Source: G963665545 sp963665545 (GTDB taxonomy: Bacteria > Pseudomonadota > Gammaproteobacteria > Xanthomonadales > SZUA-36). From it: a stretch of 64,000 nucleotides of DNA. Below are positions 42,021-50,889 of the stretch, piece after piece (the first letter of the stretch is position 1; every line of letters begins with the position of its first letter). The stretch is taken from positions 62,001-126,000 of the forward strand of contig CAXXKZ010000015.1 of assembly GCA_963665545.2 (NCBI GenBank), in the 5' to 3' direction. The position numbers and the translations under genes were made by a program. Under the pieces are notes generated by a model. The model did no database searches, was not told the DNA's origin, and worked only from the letters and a program-made list of their open reading frames with translations.

Positions 42021-43121
42021 ATGAAATTCAGCATCCAAAGAGAAGTCCTGTTGCAGCCGTTCAGCCAAGTTGTTGGCGTTGTTGAGCGCAGGCAAACCCT
42101 CCCCGTGCTGGCAAACTTTCTGCTCAGTGCGCGTTCCGGAGAATTGTCGGTTACGGGCACGGACATGGAGGTCGAGTTGATTACCACTGCAGAGGCGAAT
42201 GTGCAGCAGGAAGGTGAGACTACTGTGCCGGCAAGGAAAATGCTGGACATCGTGCGGGCGCTGCCAGATGGGGCGTCTATCAGCGTAGTGCTCGAAGGGG
42301 ACAAAGCCGTTCTAGCGTCAGGCCGCAGCAAATTTACACTGGCAACCTTACCGGCTACCGAGTTTCCCGCTACTGACCAGGTTGAAACACTCGATCATAT
42401 CTCCATTTCGGAGGGCAAGCTGAAACCCCTGTTGGACAAGACATCCTTTGCCATGGCTAACCAGGATGTGCGCTATTACCTCAATGGTTTGCTGTTCGAA
42501 TTTAGCGCTGGAAAACTCAGAACAGTGGCTACCGATGGGCACCGTCTGGCCGTTTGTGACCTTGAGGAACCGGTCAATCTGCAGCAGGACCGGCAAATCA
42601 TTGTGCCTAGAAAAGGTGTGCTGGAGATGGCGCGAATGTTGTCCGACAGCGATGATTTGGTAGAGTTTGCGATTGGCAAGAATCACGTGCGACTGGTAAA
42701 AGAAAAGACCGTTTTTACCTCAAAATTGATCGATGGCCGGTTCCCTGACTACGAAGCTGTTATTCCGGTGGGTACTGATCGAAAAATCAATATTGAACGC
42801 AATGGCTTTATGCGCGCGCTGCAACGGGCAGCCATCCTTTCCAACGAAAAGTACCGCGGCGTGCGTCTCGAAGCCAGTGGCAACTCCCTCAAAATCGTGG
42901 CTCATAATCCACAGCATGAAGAGGCCGTTGAAGAGGTCGAGGCGGATTTAAACTTTGATCAACTGGCGGTCGGCTTCAATGTCACATATTTACTGGAGGC
43001 GTTGACGGCGCTGGATGCGGATGATGTGATCATGGAACTGCGTGATGCCAACAGCAGTTGCCTGGTGTCGGCCCGAGAAGGCGGATTGGATCGGCACGTC
43101 GTAATGCCTTTGAAGCTTTAA
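42021..43121 (+). CDS. dnaN: DNA polymerase III beta sliding clamp DnaN
   Basis: Ring-shaped processivity clamp of 366 residues. Three repeated clamp domains are visible. Marks include VGVVERRQTLPVLANFLL near the start, TGTDMEVEL, FAMANQDVRYYLNGLLFE at the second domain, VATDGHRLAVCDLE (hydrophobic pocket region), FPDYEAVIP and NVTYLLEALTALDADDVIMEL in the third. It ends in the standard HVVMPLKL, where the last residues line the partner-binding cleft. It follows the origin candidate and precedes recF in the classic order. Confidence 0.97.
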   Translation: MKFSIQREVLLQPFSQVVGVVERRQTLPVLANFLLSARSGELSVTGTDMEVELITTAEANVQQEGETTVPARKMLDIVRALPDGASISVVLEGDKAVLASGRSKFTLATLPATEFPATDQVETLDHISISEGKLKPLLDKTSFAMANQDVRYYLNGLLFEFSAGKLRTVATDGHRLAVCDLEEPVNLQQDRQIIVPRKGVLEMARMLSDSDDLVEFAIGKNHVRLVKEKTVFTSKLIDGRFPDYEAVIPVGTDRKINIERNGFMRALQRAAILSNEKYRGVRLEASGNSLKIVAHNPQHEEAVEEVEADLNFDQLAVGFNVTYLLEALTALDADDVIMELRDANSSCLVSAREGGLDRHVVMPLKL

Positions 43122-43165
43122 CGCGTATATTGAATGGGAAGACCCTACCCAATCCCGGCACCTCA

Positions 43166-44227
43166 TTGCACATACTGAATCTCCAGATTGAAGATTTCCG
43201 AAATCTGGAGTCCATTGATATCAATCCACACAAATCGCTCAACCTTTTCAGCGGAGAAAACGGCGCCGGCAAGACCAGCATCCTGGAATCGCTGGTCGTA
43301 CTGGCCAAGGGCCGGTCTTTCCGTACGCCACAGGCTGCCGAGTTGGTGCGTGTGGGTCAAACCTGCTTCAGGGTGGTCGCTCAATTACGCGATGAAACGG
43401 GTACCAAGCAGCGTCTGGGACTGGAAAGAAATGCGCAGGGATGGCGCGCGCGCCGTAACGGGCAAGATGTCAAGCAGATTTCCGAATTGGCAGAAGGCTT
43501 GCCCCTGGTGATCATGGAACCCAACAGCCATTTATTGGTGAATGGGCCTCCGGAAGGGCGGCGCAAATTTCTCGATTGGGGCGTGTTCCACGTGGAACCT
43601 GGCTACCTGGCGTCTTTCAGACGTTATACGCGAGCGTTGAAGCAGCGCAATGCAGCGCTGCGATTGCGCCAATTTGTAACCATAGAGGGCCTGGATGTCC
43701 AACTGCTGGAGGCCGCCGCCCACATCAACCGCGCCAGGAGGGCCTATACGAAATCGCTGGCCGAGCCGTTTGCCAGACTGGTCTCCGAAATCGGCCTGTC
43801 TGCGACCACCGTCGGCCTGCGTTATCGTCAGGGATGGGCCGGCGAAAGTCTTGAAAAGGCGCTTGAGACGAGCAAGACCAGGGATATCGAGCGTGGCATG
43901 ACCGGACCCGGCCCCCATCGAGCCGATCTGGGACTGGTCATCGAGGGTATCTCGGCGCGTAACCAGCTGTCACGAGGTGAGCAAAAGACGCTTGCTGCAG
44001 CGTTGGTACTGGCTCAGGCGTCCTGCCAGGCAGAACGGGGCGCTACGCCCTTGATTCTGTTGGATGATTTGGCTTCGGAATTTGATACTGAACACCTGCA
44101 TGCCGTATTGAAATTGGCCCTGGCCATCGGCGGTCAGGTCTGGTTATGTGGCACGACTTGTCCCGATCCGGCAGTGGATCACAAATTGTTCCACGTGGAA
44201 CATGGGAAGGTCTCAGAACTGGTATAA
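43166..44227 (+). CDS. recF: DNA replication and repair protein RecF
   Basis: SMC-like ATPase that loads RecA at gaps with RecO and RecR. The usual RecF beginning (HILNLQIEDFRNLESIDI) places the start at the TTG at 43166, giving 353 residues; the frame itself is open from 43058, overlapping dnaN. Walker A is GENGAGKTS (near 30), the ABC-type signature is LSRGEQKTLAAALVLAQ (near 268) and Walker B is LILLDDLASEFD (near 298). Two parS-like palindromes lie within the coding sequence, at the codons for FHVE in VFHVEPG and LFHVEHG. It ends 144 bp before gyrB. Confidence 0.93.
   Translation: MHILNLQIEDFRNLESIDINPHKSLNLFSGENGAGKTSILESLVVLAKGRSFRTPQAAELVRVGQTCFRVVAQLRDETGTKQRLGLERNAQGWRARRNGQDVKQISELAEGLPLVIMEPNSHLLVNGPPEGRRKFLDWGVFHVEPGYLASFRRYTRALKQRNAALRLRQFVTIEGLDVQLLEAAAHINRARRAYTKSLAEPFARLVSEIGLSATTVGLRYRQGWAGESLEKALETSKTRDIERGMTGPGPHRADLGLVIEGISARNQLSRGEQKTLAAALVLAQASCQAERGATPLILLDDLASEFDTEHLHAVLKLALAIGGQVWLCGTTCPDPAVDHKLFHVEHGKVSELV
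43584..43599. promoter_or_regulatory. parS centromere site 1 (inside recF)
   Basis: TGTTCCACGTGGAACC: the 14-bp palindrome GTTCCACGTGGAAC is the ParB-binding core known from Pseudomonas chromosomes. It is about 1.6 kb from the oriC candidate and inside codons for FHVE. Confidence 0.85.
44187..44202. promoter_or_regulatory. parS centromere site 2 (inside recF)
   Basis: TGTTCCACGTGGAACA: a perfect 16-bp palindrome with the same ParB core, 603 bp from site 1 and near the recF 3' end, again at FHVE codons. A TATAAT at 44223-44228, a possible gyrB -10 element, follows closely. Confidence 0.88.
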
Positions 44228-44371
44228 TATGCCGGTGAAAAATTGCCTTACGCCGGCCATGCGCATCAAGATTCTGGCTGGGTCCCGGCGAGATCCCTAC
44301 CAGCTGAACACAGTACGCTGAAACCCTAATTTTCTCAGTGGGTTACGGCGCACAAATAGAGCGACGGAAGT

Positions 44372-46774
44372 ATGAGCAATAACCAATATGATTCCTCCAA
44401 TATCAAGGTCCTCAAAGGCCTGGATGCGGTCAGAAAGAGGCCGGGTATGTTCATTGGTGATACCGATGATGGTACCGGGCTACACCACATGGTTTTCGAG
44501 GTTGTCGATAACTCCATTGACGAGGCGCTCGCCGGCCATTGTGACGCGATAAAGGTCACCATTCACGCCGATGACGCCATCAGCATTGAAGACAATGGCC
44601 GTGGCGTGCCGGTGGATATTCACGAAGAAGAGGGTCGATCTGCAGCCGAGGTCATCATGACCGTGCTGCATGCCGGCGGGAAATTCGACGACGACTCCTA
44701 CAAAGTGTCTGGCGGTTTGCACGGTGTGGGTGTCTCAGTGGTCAATGCGCTTTCAGCAGAGCTGCAACTGAAGATCATGCGCGAAGGCAAAAATTGGCGG
44801 CAGACTTATCATCTCGGCGTCCCGGAAGCGCCGTTGGCGGCCGACGGGTCCAGCAGCGAGAGTGGTACCAAAATATATTTCCGACCCAGTCATGAAATTT
44901 TTTCGAGTGTGATTTTCCACTACGACATATTGGTCAAGCGCCTGAGAGAACTGAGCTTTCTAAACAGCGGTGTCCGAATTGAGATATTGGATGAGCGCAG
45001 CGGTAAGTCGGATGTTTTTGAATACAAAGGCGGTATCAAATCGTTTGTCGAGCACCTCAGTCGAAACAAAAGTCCGCTGCACCCGACCGTATTCTACATC
45101 ACCGCTGAGGCCAGTGATATCACGCTAGAGTTGGCCATGCAGTGGACCGATGCCTACCAGGAATCGGTTTTCTGCTTCACCAATAATATACCGCAAAAAG
45201 ACGGCGGCGCACATCTGGCGGGCTTCAGGGCTGCACTGACACGCACCATTAATAACTATATTGAAGAATCGGGCATCGCCAAGAAGGACAAAGTTTCCAC
45301 CACCGGAGACGATGCCCGGGAAGGTCTGGTTGCCGTGCTCTCGATCAAGGTGCCGGACCCCAAGTTCTCCTCCCAAACCAAGGACAAGCTGGTATCTTCT
45401 GAGGTCAAGCCGGTGGTTGAATCTCTGGTCGGGAAAAATTTGCGGGATTTCCTGATGGAAAATCCGGGCGAAGCGAAGGCCATCACATCCAAGGTGGTCG
45501 AAGCGGCACGGGCCCGCGAGGCTGCGCGCAAAGCGCGTGAAATGACCCGCCGAAAGGGTGTACTGGACGTGGCCGGACTGCCGGGAAAACTGGCAGACTG
45601 TCAGGAAAAGGACCCCGCCTTGTGTGAAATTTTCCTGGTGGAGGGCGACTCCGCTGGCGGATCGGCCAAGCAGGGCCGGAATCGGCGAAACCAGGCCATT
45701 CTGCCGCTGAAAGGCAAAATCCTCAACGTCGAAAAGGCGCGTTTTGACAAAATGCTGCTGTCGGCTGAAGTGGGCACCCTGATCACGGCGTTGGGTTGTG
45801 GCATTGGCCGCGATGAGTTCGATCCTGACAAACTGCGCTACCACCACATCATCATCATGACCGATGCTGATGTTGACGGTTCCCACATCCGCACCTTGTT
45901 GTTGACTTTTTTCTATCGGCAAATGCCGGAACTGATTGAGCGCGGACATATATACATCGGTCAACCACCGTTATATAAAATCAAGCAAGGTAAACAGGAG
46001 CACTATCTCAAAGATGACGCTGAGTTAAACGATTACCTGCTGGCGCGGGCGCTTGATTCCGCCCAGCTAAGTTACGATCCAGATTCCCCTCCGCTGCAAG
46101 GCGAAGCGCTCGAGCAATTGATGCGGGATTACCTGGTAGTGAGCCAAACCAATCAACGATTGTCGCGTCGATATGACGAGCTATTTTTGAAGCATATCGT
46201 TGATGTGGAACGCTTTTCTATTGATTGGGACGATAACGACAAACAGGGTTGGTGCGATCGCCTGGCGGAGAAAATGAATGCCGAGGCGCCCCCCAGTGTC
46301 AGCTATGAAATTGAAGTCGTGCAAAGCGATTTGGGTGCGGACCTATGCCTGCGGCGCACCACCTATGGGGTTGCCGATGAAAAGCGCATCCGTCGGGACT
46401 TTTTCATGGGGCCGGAGTATCGCCTGATCGGTGGATTGGCCGACACGCTTAGTGGACTGTTGCAGGACGGGGCCGAAGTCCGCAGGGGCGCGTCGTCTTC
46501 GCCGGTGGCTAACTTTGGTGAGGCTTATGAATGGCTGATGAAAGAAAGCCGTAAGGGACGCACGATCCAGCGGTTCAAAGGCCTGGGTGAAATGAATCCG
46601 GAGCAACTTTGGGATACCACGGTAAATCCGGAAACCCGACGTCTGCTAAAGGTCACTATCGAGGATGCAGTTGGCGCCGATGAGATTTTCACCACTTTAA
46701 TGGGCGATGAAGTGGAGCCGCGGCGGAACTTCATTGAAAAGCACGCGCTGGACGTGACCAACCTGGATGTGTGA
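44372..46774 (+). CDS. gyrB: DNA gyrase subunit B
   Basis: ATPase subunit of DNA gyrase (800 residues), which introduces negative supercoils with GyrA. The GHKL domain carries VRKRPGMFIGDT, EVVDNSIDEALAG, DNGRGVPVD and SGGLHGVGVSVVNAL. The transducer domain follows with the QTKDKL loop. The TOPRIM domain has EGDSAGGSAKQGR (near 423) and DADVDGSHIRTLLLTF. A proteobacterial insert (about 560-720) and the C-terminal QRFKGLGEMNPEQLWDTT complete it. The ATG at 44372 follows GGAAG. A TATAAT at 44223-44228 without a clear -35 may be its promoter. The gene converges on the HAD-like gene. Confidence 0.97.
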   Translation: MSNNQYDSSNIKVLKGLDAVRKRPGMFIGDTDDGTGLHHMVFEVVDNSIDEALAGHCDAIKVTIHADDAISIEDNGRGVPVDIHEEEGRSAAEVIMTVLHAGGKFDDDSYKVSGGLHGVGVSVVNALSAELQLKIMREGKNWRQTYHLGVPEAPLAADGSSSESGTKIYFRPSHEIFSSVIFHYDILVKRLRELSFLNSGVRIEILDERSGKSDVFEYKGGIKSFVEHLSRNKSPLHPTVFYITAEASDITLELAMQWTDAYQESVFCFTNNIPQKDGGAHLAGFRAALTRTINNYIEESGIAKKDKVSTTGDDAREGLVAVLSIKVPDPKFSSQTKDKLVSSEVKPVVESLVGKNLRDFLMENPGEAKAITSKVVEAARAREAARKAREMTRRKGVLDVAGLPGKLADCQEKDPALCEIFLVEGDSAGGSAKQGRNRRNQAILPLKGKILNVEKARFDKMLLSAEVGTLITALGCGIGRDEFDPDKLRYHHIIIMTDADVDGSHIRTLLLTFFYRQMPELIERGHIYIGQPPLYKIKQGKQEHYLKDDAELNDYLLARALDSAQLSYDPDSPPLQGEALEQLMRDYLVVSQTNQRLSRRYDELFLKHIVDVERFSIDWDDNDKQGWCDRLAEKMNAEAPPSVSYEIEVVQSDLGADLCLRRTTYGVADEKRIRRDFFMGPEYRLIGGLADTLSGLLQDGAEVRRGASSSPVANFGEAYEWLMKESRKGRTIQRFKGLGEMNPEQLWDTTVNPETRRLLKVTIEDAVGADEIFTTLMGDEVEPRRNFIEKHALDVTNLDV

Positions 46775-46819
46775 CCCCCTTGGCTTTTGCCGGAAGTGGT
46801 GGGCTGGCTAAATTGCCGG

Positions 46820-47299
46820 TCAATTGTCGGTCAATTGCCGCTTCATCGCAGCAAGTTTCATTTCGAGGGTGTTGGCGCGGGTCAGATGTTTGGCACGAAT
46901 GCCCAGAGACAGCGCCGCTTGCACGAATTTTCCACTGCCACTCAACAGATGGCAATGATCAGACTTTAGCGCATAGCGGTTGAGTATATCAGTAAGCGCT
47001 TCTTCTCGATTCCTTCTCTGCGTCAGTAGAGACTTCCTGACATAGTAAACCCCATCGAGATTTCCACCAGCGTCGTTAAGCTGGCTGCGAATACTGTCTG
47101 AACCGAGCAGGGCGGCATCAACACGGTCGCTATCTGGAAGCCAGCGATCCGGTTGGCGGGCCGTGGCGAGTATGAGAAATCTGTGGCGGCTAAACCAGGC
47201 AATTAGCTGATATACGCTGGCTCCCTGGCGCGCATAAGCCGCCTGAATATCATCCCTGCTAATCAGCAATAGCCTGTGTTCAGGGGTTCTACTGATCAT
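46820..47299 (-). CDS. Degenerate HAD-like (GmhB-related) protein
   Basis: A 159-residue protein last in the glyQ-glyS operon, 6 bp after glyS. This is where gmhB (heptose-1,7-bisphosphate phosphatase) often sits in related bacteria. Faint HAD-type patterns remain: LLLISRDDIQAAYARQ where DRDGVIN is expected, FLILATARQPDRW (motif II-like strand), NLDGVYYVRKSLLTQRRNREEALTDIL, and LLSGSGKFVQAALSLGIRAKHLTRA where a GDSxxDIxAAxxAG motif should be. The catalytic Asp-x-Asp and the metal-binding Asp of motif IV are missing, so phosphatase activity is unlikely. It may have a new non-catalytic role or be a gene in decay. The assignment is by faint similarity and position. Confidence 0.45.
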   Translation of the reverse strand: MISRTPEHRLLLISRDDIQAAYARQGASVYQLIAWFSRHRFLILATARQPDRWLPDSDRVDAALLGSDSIRSQLNDAGGNLDGVYYVRKSLLTQRRNREEALTDILNRYALKSDHCHLLSGSGKFVQAALSLGIRAKHLTRANTLEMKLAAMKRQLTDN

Positions 47300-47305
47300 C
47301 GCGGG

Positions 47306-49423
47306 CTAAGCCAGCACCGACAGATCTGCGATCTGATCAAATTGCTGTTTCAGGCGACTCAGCAAAGCCAGACGGTTGGTCCGCGTTCGCCGGTCCTCAT
47401 CCATTACCATGACTTCATCAAAGAAGCGATCGACCGGCGTTCTCAGCGCGGCCAAGCGGCCCAGTGCGGCGTCATATGCGCCCTTGGCGAGTAAAGGCAC
47501 AAGGTCGCTCTCCGAAGCAATTAATTCGTCGAAAAGTCGCCTTTCTTCGCCTAAAAGAAGTGCATCTTCGTTTATTTCCCCAATAACATCGTGCTCTGCC
47601 TTGCGCAGAATGTTACCGATCCGTTTATTGGCTGCCGCCAGGCTGCTGCCCGCCTCCGATCCCATGAACTCAACCAGCGCCCGCAAGCGCACGTACAAAT
47701 CGTCAAAGGTGGTCCACGGAGCGCTGCTGGCTGCATTGATGAGTTCGACGGTGAAACCCAGCGCCTGGAAATGGTTTTTCGCCCGCTGGTTGATGAAGTG
47801 ACGAATCTCAGTCTGAAGTTTCTCGGAAACGTCAATTCGTGGCGCCAGTGACAGGGCGCCCAATTGCATCAGTTGATCGACATTCAGGTTTAGTTTTGCT
47901 TCCAGAAGAATCCGCACGAGTCCAAGCGCAGAGCGCCTTAACGCAAAGGGGTCCCTGTTTCCGGTCGGCTTTAGCCCGGCGGCGAAAATTCCCACCAGTG
48001 TGTCGATGCGGTCCGCCAGGGAGACAATTTGCCCGGCCGGGGATAGGGGAATTGCATCGCCTGAAAAGCGCGGTGAGTAGTGCTCTCCGATAGCGACAGC
48101 GACGTCATCTGGCTCATCGCTGAGCGCTGCATAGAATCTGCCCATCGTACCTTGGAGTTCGGGAAATTCCCCGACCATTTGGGTCACGAGGTCGCATTTT
48201 GCGAGTTCACCCGCCCTCGAAGCGACACTGCCATCGGAGCCAATTAAATCCGCTATCTCCCGTGATAATGAAGCTAAGCGTCTTGATTTGTCTCCAAGTG
48301 TGCCAATGTTTTCTTGATATACAACACGGTCGAGTTGCCCGCCATAGCTCGCCAAGGAGATTTTTTGATCCTGTTCGAAGAAAAACTGTGCGTCCGCCAG
48401 CCGCGGGCGCATAACGCGCTCGAATCCACAGCGCACGGCGTCGATATCCTTACTATCAAGATTGGCGATGGCCACAAAGGAATTGGAAATGGAGACATTG
48501 CCAGCGGGCCCTTCGGCGTCATCCGATCCCTGACTTTGGACGGGAAAGAACTTCTGATGGTCCTGCATGCTGGCAATCAGTGCCGCATGCGGTACCTGCA
48601 AGAACGCTTCATCGAAGGAACAGGCGATAGCGACCGGCCATTCCACCAGGTTGGTCACTTCCTGCAGCAGGGTGGGGTCGATCAGTGCGGCCGGCGCAAC
48701 GGCCAGTGTGCCCTGCCTGATGTTATCGCGGCGCTCGTCCTGGTCGGCAAGTACGTGGGCACGCCGGAGTGTTTCCAAATACTCGCTCGCATTGGCCAGC
48801 ACGTGAGGCCCAGGACCATGTACACGGTGCCCCAGGGTCGTTCTGCCTGCCTGCTTGCCCAGGACGTTCACCGACAGCAGTGTGTCGCCGTGCAGCACCA
48901 AGAGCCAGTGTACGGGACGAACAAAACTGAAGTCGTGATCGGCCCAGCGCATGGGGCGCGGTACAGGTAGCTGCTTGAGGGCTTGCTCAAGTGCCGCCTG
49001 AAGGACTTCCTGAAGCGGCTTTCCGGGCACGAGCATGCGGCAGTAAAGCCACTCGCCCTTGTCTGTCTTCAAGGTCTCCAGCGTCTCCACCGGGCGCCCG
49101 ACGGAGCGGGCGAATCCCTCAGCCGCTGCTGTGGGTCTGCCTTCGGCGTCATAGGCGGCCTGGACCGCGGGGCCGCGACGCTCCTGGTCGACATCGGGCT
49201 GCTGGGCAGCCACCTCGGACAAGAAAACGGCCAGCCTTCGGGGTGTCGACCAGGCGCGGGAGTCACTTCTCGAAAAAGTGATGTTGTGGTTTTCCAAAGC
49301 CTGGCAGAGGGAAGCGAACAAAGACTTCCTCAACGTGTCCAGTGCTTTGGGCGGCAACTCCTCGCAGCCGATCTCAATCAGCAGGTCGTGGCTGGTCGTG
49401 GCACTGTCTTGCGAATCAGTCAT
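47306..49423 (-). CDS. glyS: Glycyl-tRNA synthetase beta subunit
   Basis: Beta chain (705 residues) of the bacterial alpha2beta2 glycyl-tRNA synthetase, which binds and positions tRNA-Gly. The N terminus LLIEIGCEELPPKALDTL is diagnostic. Further marks are WSTPRRLAVFL, GFARSVGRPVETL, PKPMRW-like PRPMRWADHDFSFVRPVHWLL, TLGHRVHGPG, PHAALIASMQDHQKFFPV, LADAQFFFEQD, KSRRLASL and GMMEFPELQG-like VGEFPELQGTMG. The HD-like segment YSPRFSGDAIPLSP and the DALR-type C terminus (FDEVMVMDEDRRTRTNRLALL) are present. The start codon overlaps the end of glyQ by 8 bp, giving translational coupling. Confidence 0.97.
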   Translation of the reverse strand: MTDSQDSATTSHDLLIEIGCEELPPKALDTLRKSLFASLCQALENHNITFSRSDSRAWSTPRRLAVFLSEVAAQQPDVDQERRGPAVQAAYDAEGRPTAAAEGFARSVGRPVETLETLKTDKGEWLYCRMLVPGKPLQEVLQAALEQALKQLPVPRPMRWADHDFSFVRPVHWLLVLHGDTLLSVNVLGKQAGRTTLGHRVHGPGPHVLANASEYLETLRRAHVLADQDERRDNIRQGTLAVAPAALIDPTLLQEVTNLVEWPVAIACSFDEAFLQVPHAALIASMQDHQKFFPVQSQGSDDAEGPAGNVSISNSFVAIANLDSKDIDAVRCGFERVMRPRLADAQFFFEQDQKISLASYGGQLDRVVYQENIGTLGDKSRRLASLSREIADLIGSDGSVASRAGELAKCDLVTQMVGEFPELQGTMGRFYAALSDEPDDVAVAIGEHYSPRFSGDAIPLSPAGQIVSLADRIDTLVGIFAAGLKPTGNRDPFALRRSALGLVRILLEAKLNLNVDQLMQLGALSLAPRIDVSEKLQTEIRHFINQRAKNHFQALGFTVELINAASSAPWTTFDDLYVRLRALVEFMGSEAGSSLAAANKRIGNILRKAEHDVIGEINEDALLLGEERRLFDELIASESDLVPLLAKGAYDAALGRLAALRTPVDRFFDEVMVMDEDRRTRTNRLALLSRLKQQFDQIADLSVLA

Positions 49424-50321
49424 GTCGCTGCGCTGCGTGGTTGGCGCTGAGCGCAGGAAAGCCCAGGGACTCGCGCGACGTGTAATAGCATTGAGCCACG
49501 CGCTTGGCGAGGTCGCGCACGCGCAGTATGAATCGCTGGCGTTCGGTCACGGAAATGGCTTTCCGAGCATCGAGCAGGTTAAACGTGTGTGAAGCTTTGA
49601 GCACCTGGTCATAGGCCGGCAGCGGCAGATTTTCGTCCACCAGTTTGCGGGCTTCAGATTCGCACACATCAAACCACTTGAACAGGGCGTCAACATCGGC
49701 CAACTCAAAATTGTACCTGGACTGTTCAACTTCGTTTTGATGGAACACATCACCATAGGTCACCGTTTGACCTTCGTGCTCGCTCCAGACCAGGTCGAAG
49801 ACGCTGTCGACGTTTTGGATGTACATCGCCAGGCGCTCTGTGCCATATGTAATTTCGCCCATCACCGGCCGGCACTCCAGCCCGCCAACCTGCTGAAAAT
49901 AGGTGAACTGGGATACTTCCATGCCGTTGAGCCAAACCTCCCAGCCCAAACCCCAGGCACCCAGGGTTGGAGATTCCCAATTGTCCTCGACAAAACGAAT
50001 GTCGTGGACGCCAGAATCTATGCCGACCGCACGAAGTGAGCCGAGGTAGAGTTCCTGGATGTCTTCGGGTGACGGTTTGAGCGCCACCTGGTATTGGTAG
50101 TAGTGTTGCAGGCGATTGGGATTATCGCCGTAGCGTCCATCTGTAGGACGCCTGCTGGGTTGAACGTAGGCGGCTCGCCAGGGTTCCGGGCCAATGGCAC
50201 GCAGAAAGGTCGCCGGGTGGAAGGTGCCGGCACCGACCTCCAGGTCCAGCGGCTGCAGCACCACGCAGCCCTGTTCGGCCCAATAGGTCTCGAGTTGTCT
50301 CAAAAAGCTTTGGAATGTCAT
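49416..50321 (-). CDS. glyQ: Glycyl-tRNA synthetase alpha subunit
   Basis: Catalytic class II aminoacyl-tRNA synthetase alpha chain (301 residues). The start MTFQSFLRQLETYWAEQGC, then GAGTFHPATFLRAIGPEPWRAAYVQPSRRPTDGRYGDNPNRLQHYYQYQV, is nearly invariant in the family and holds class II motifs 1 and 2. GLGWEVWLNGMEVSQFTYFQQVGG and GEITYGTERLAMYIQ (motif 3 region) follow. It is the first gene of glyQ-glyS-HAD. About 100 bp separate it from nfeD upstream, a stretch in which I see no clear promoter. Confidence 0.98.
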   Translation of the reverse strand: MTFQSFLRQLETYWAEQGCVVLQPLDLEVGAGTFHPATFLRAIGPEPWRAAYVQPSRRPTDGRYGDNPNRLQHYYQYQVALKPSPEDIQELYLGSLRAVGIDSGVHDIRFVEDNWESPTLGAWGLGWEVWLNGMEVSQFTYFQQVGGLECRPVMGEITYGTERLAMYIQNVDSVFDLVWSEHEGQTVTYGDVFHQNEVEQSRYNFELADVDALFKWFDVCESEARKLVDENLPLPAYDQVLKASHTFNLLDARKAISVTERQRFILRVRDLAKRVAQCYYTSRESLGFPALSANHAAQRHD

Positions 50322-50421
50322 GCACCGCGCCGGATAAACACCAATCGGTCAGTATATCCGTTGCGCCATTACGAAAGAAGAACTCCACGCCAGGGGGCGC
50401 CGGCCCGGGCGCCTTATGCGC

Positions 50422-50880
50422 CTAAGCGGGTGATGCCGGTTCTGCTTCGATGACGAATACCACGCCATCGACGTCAGTGACACGTACCTTGGTGCCGGCC
50501 GGCAAATCGGGGCCCTTGACCCGCCAGGTTGAATCATCCACCTGGACCTTGCCGACGCCGTTTTCGATGGCGTGATCCAGCGTGAAGATTCGTCCAAGAT
50601 ACTGGCGGCCACGTTGGTTCAGCAGGGGCTGATCGGATTCTGAGACATTGGTTTCCCGATACTTCCGCCAGGCAATCACCGCAACGATTGAAAGCATCCC
50701 AAACAAGATGAGCTGGAGTTCTATGGGCTGCCTGGGAAATACCAGTACCAGGAAGCCCACTGCAGAGGCAGCAATGCCCAGCCACAGGAAGAAGTAAACG
50801 GGCGCCGAGAGTTCGAGTATCAGCATTACACCGGCCAGTATCCACCAGTGCCAGAAAACGATTTGTTCTAACCAGTACAT
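50422..50880 (-). CDS. NfeD family membrane protein (short form)
   Basis: Small membrane protein of 152 residues with three or four hydrophobic helices (WHWWILAGVMLILELSAPVYFFLWLGIAASAVGFLVLV, LILFGMLSIVAVIAW) and a C-terminal OB-fold domain (GRIFTLDHAIENGVGKVQVDDSTWRVKGPDLPAGTKVRVTDVDG). It is the short NfeD type without a ClpP-like protease part, which pairs with SPFH proteins. It sits 9 bp downstream of the SPFH gene in the same direction, the classic partner arrangement, and probably supports membrane-domain organisation or protein quality control. Confidence 0.92.
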   Translation of the reverse strand: MYWLEQIVFWHWWILAGVMLILELSAPVYFFLWLGIAASAVGFLVLVFPRQPIELQLILFGMLSIVAVIAWRKYRETNVSESDQPLLNQRGRQYLGRIFTLDHAIENGVGKVQVDDSTWRVKGPDLPAGTKVRVTDVDGVVFVIEAEPASPA

Positions 50881-50889
50881 GGCGCGACC

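Noticed and set aside
45125..45964. Minus-strand frame of 279 codons opposite gyrB
   Set aside because: Shadow of gyrB; no protein-like features.
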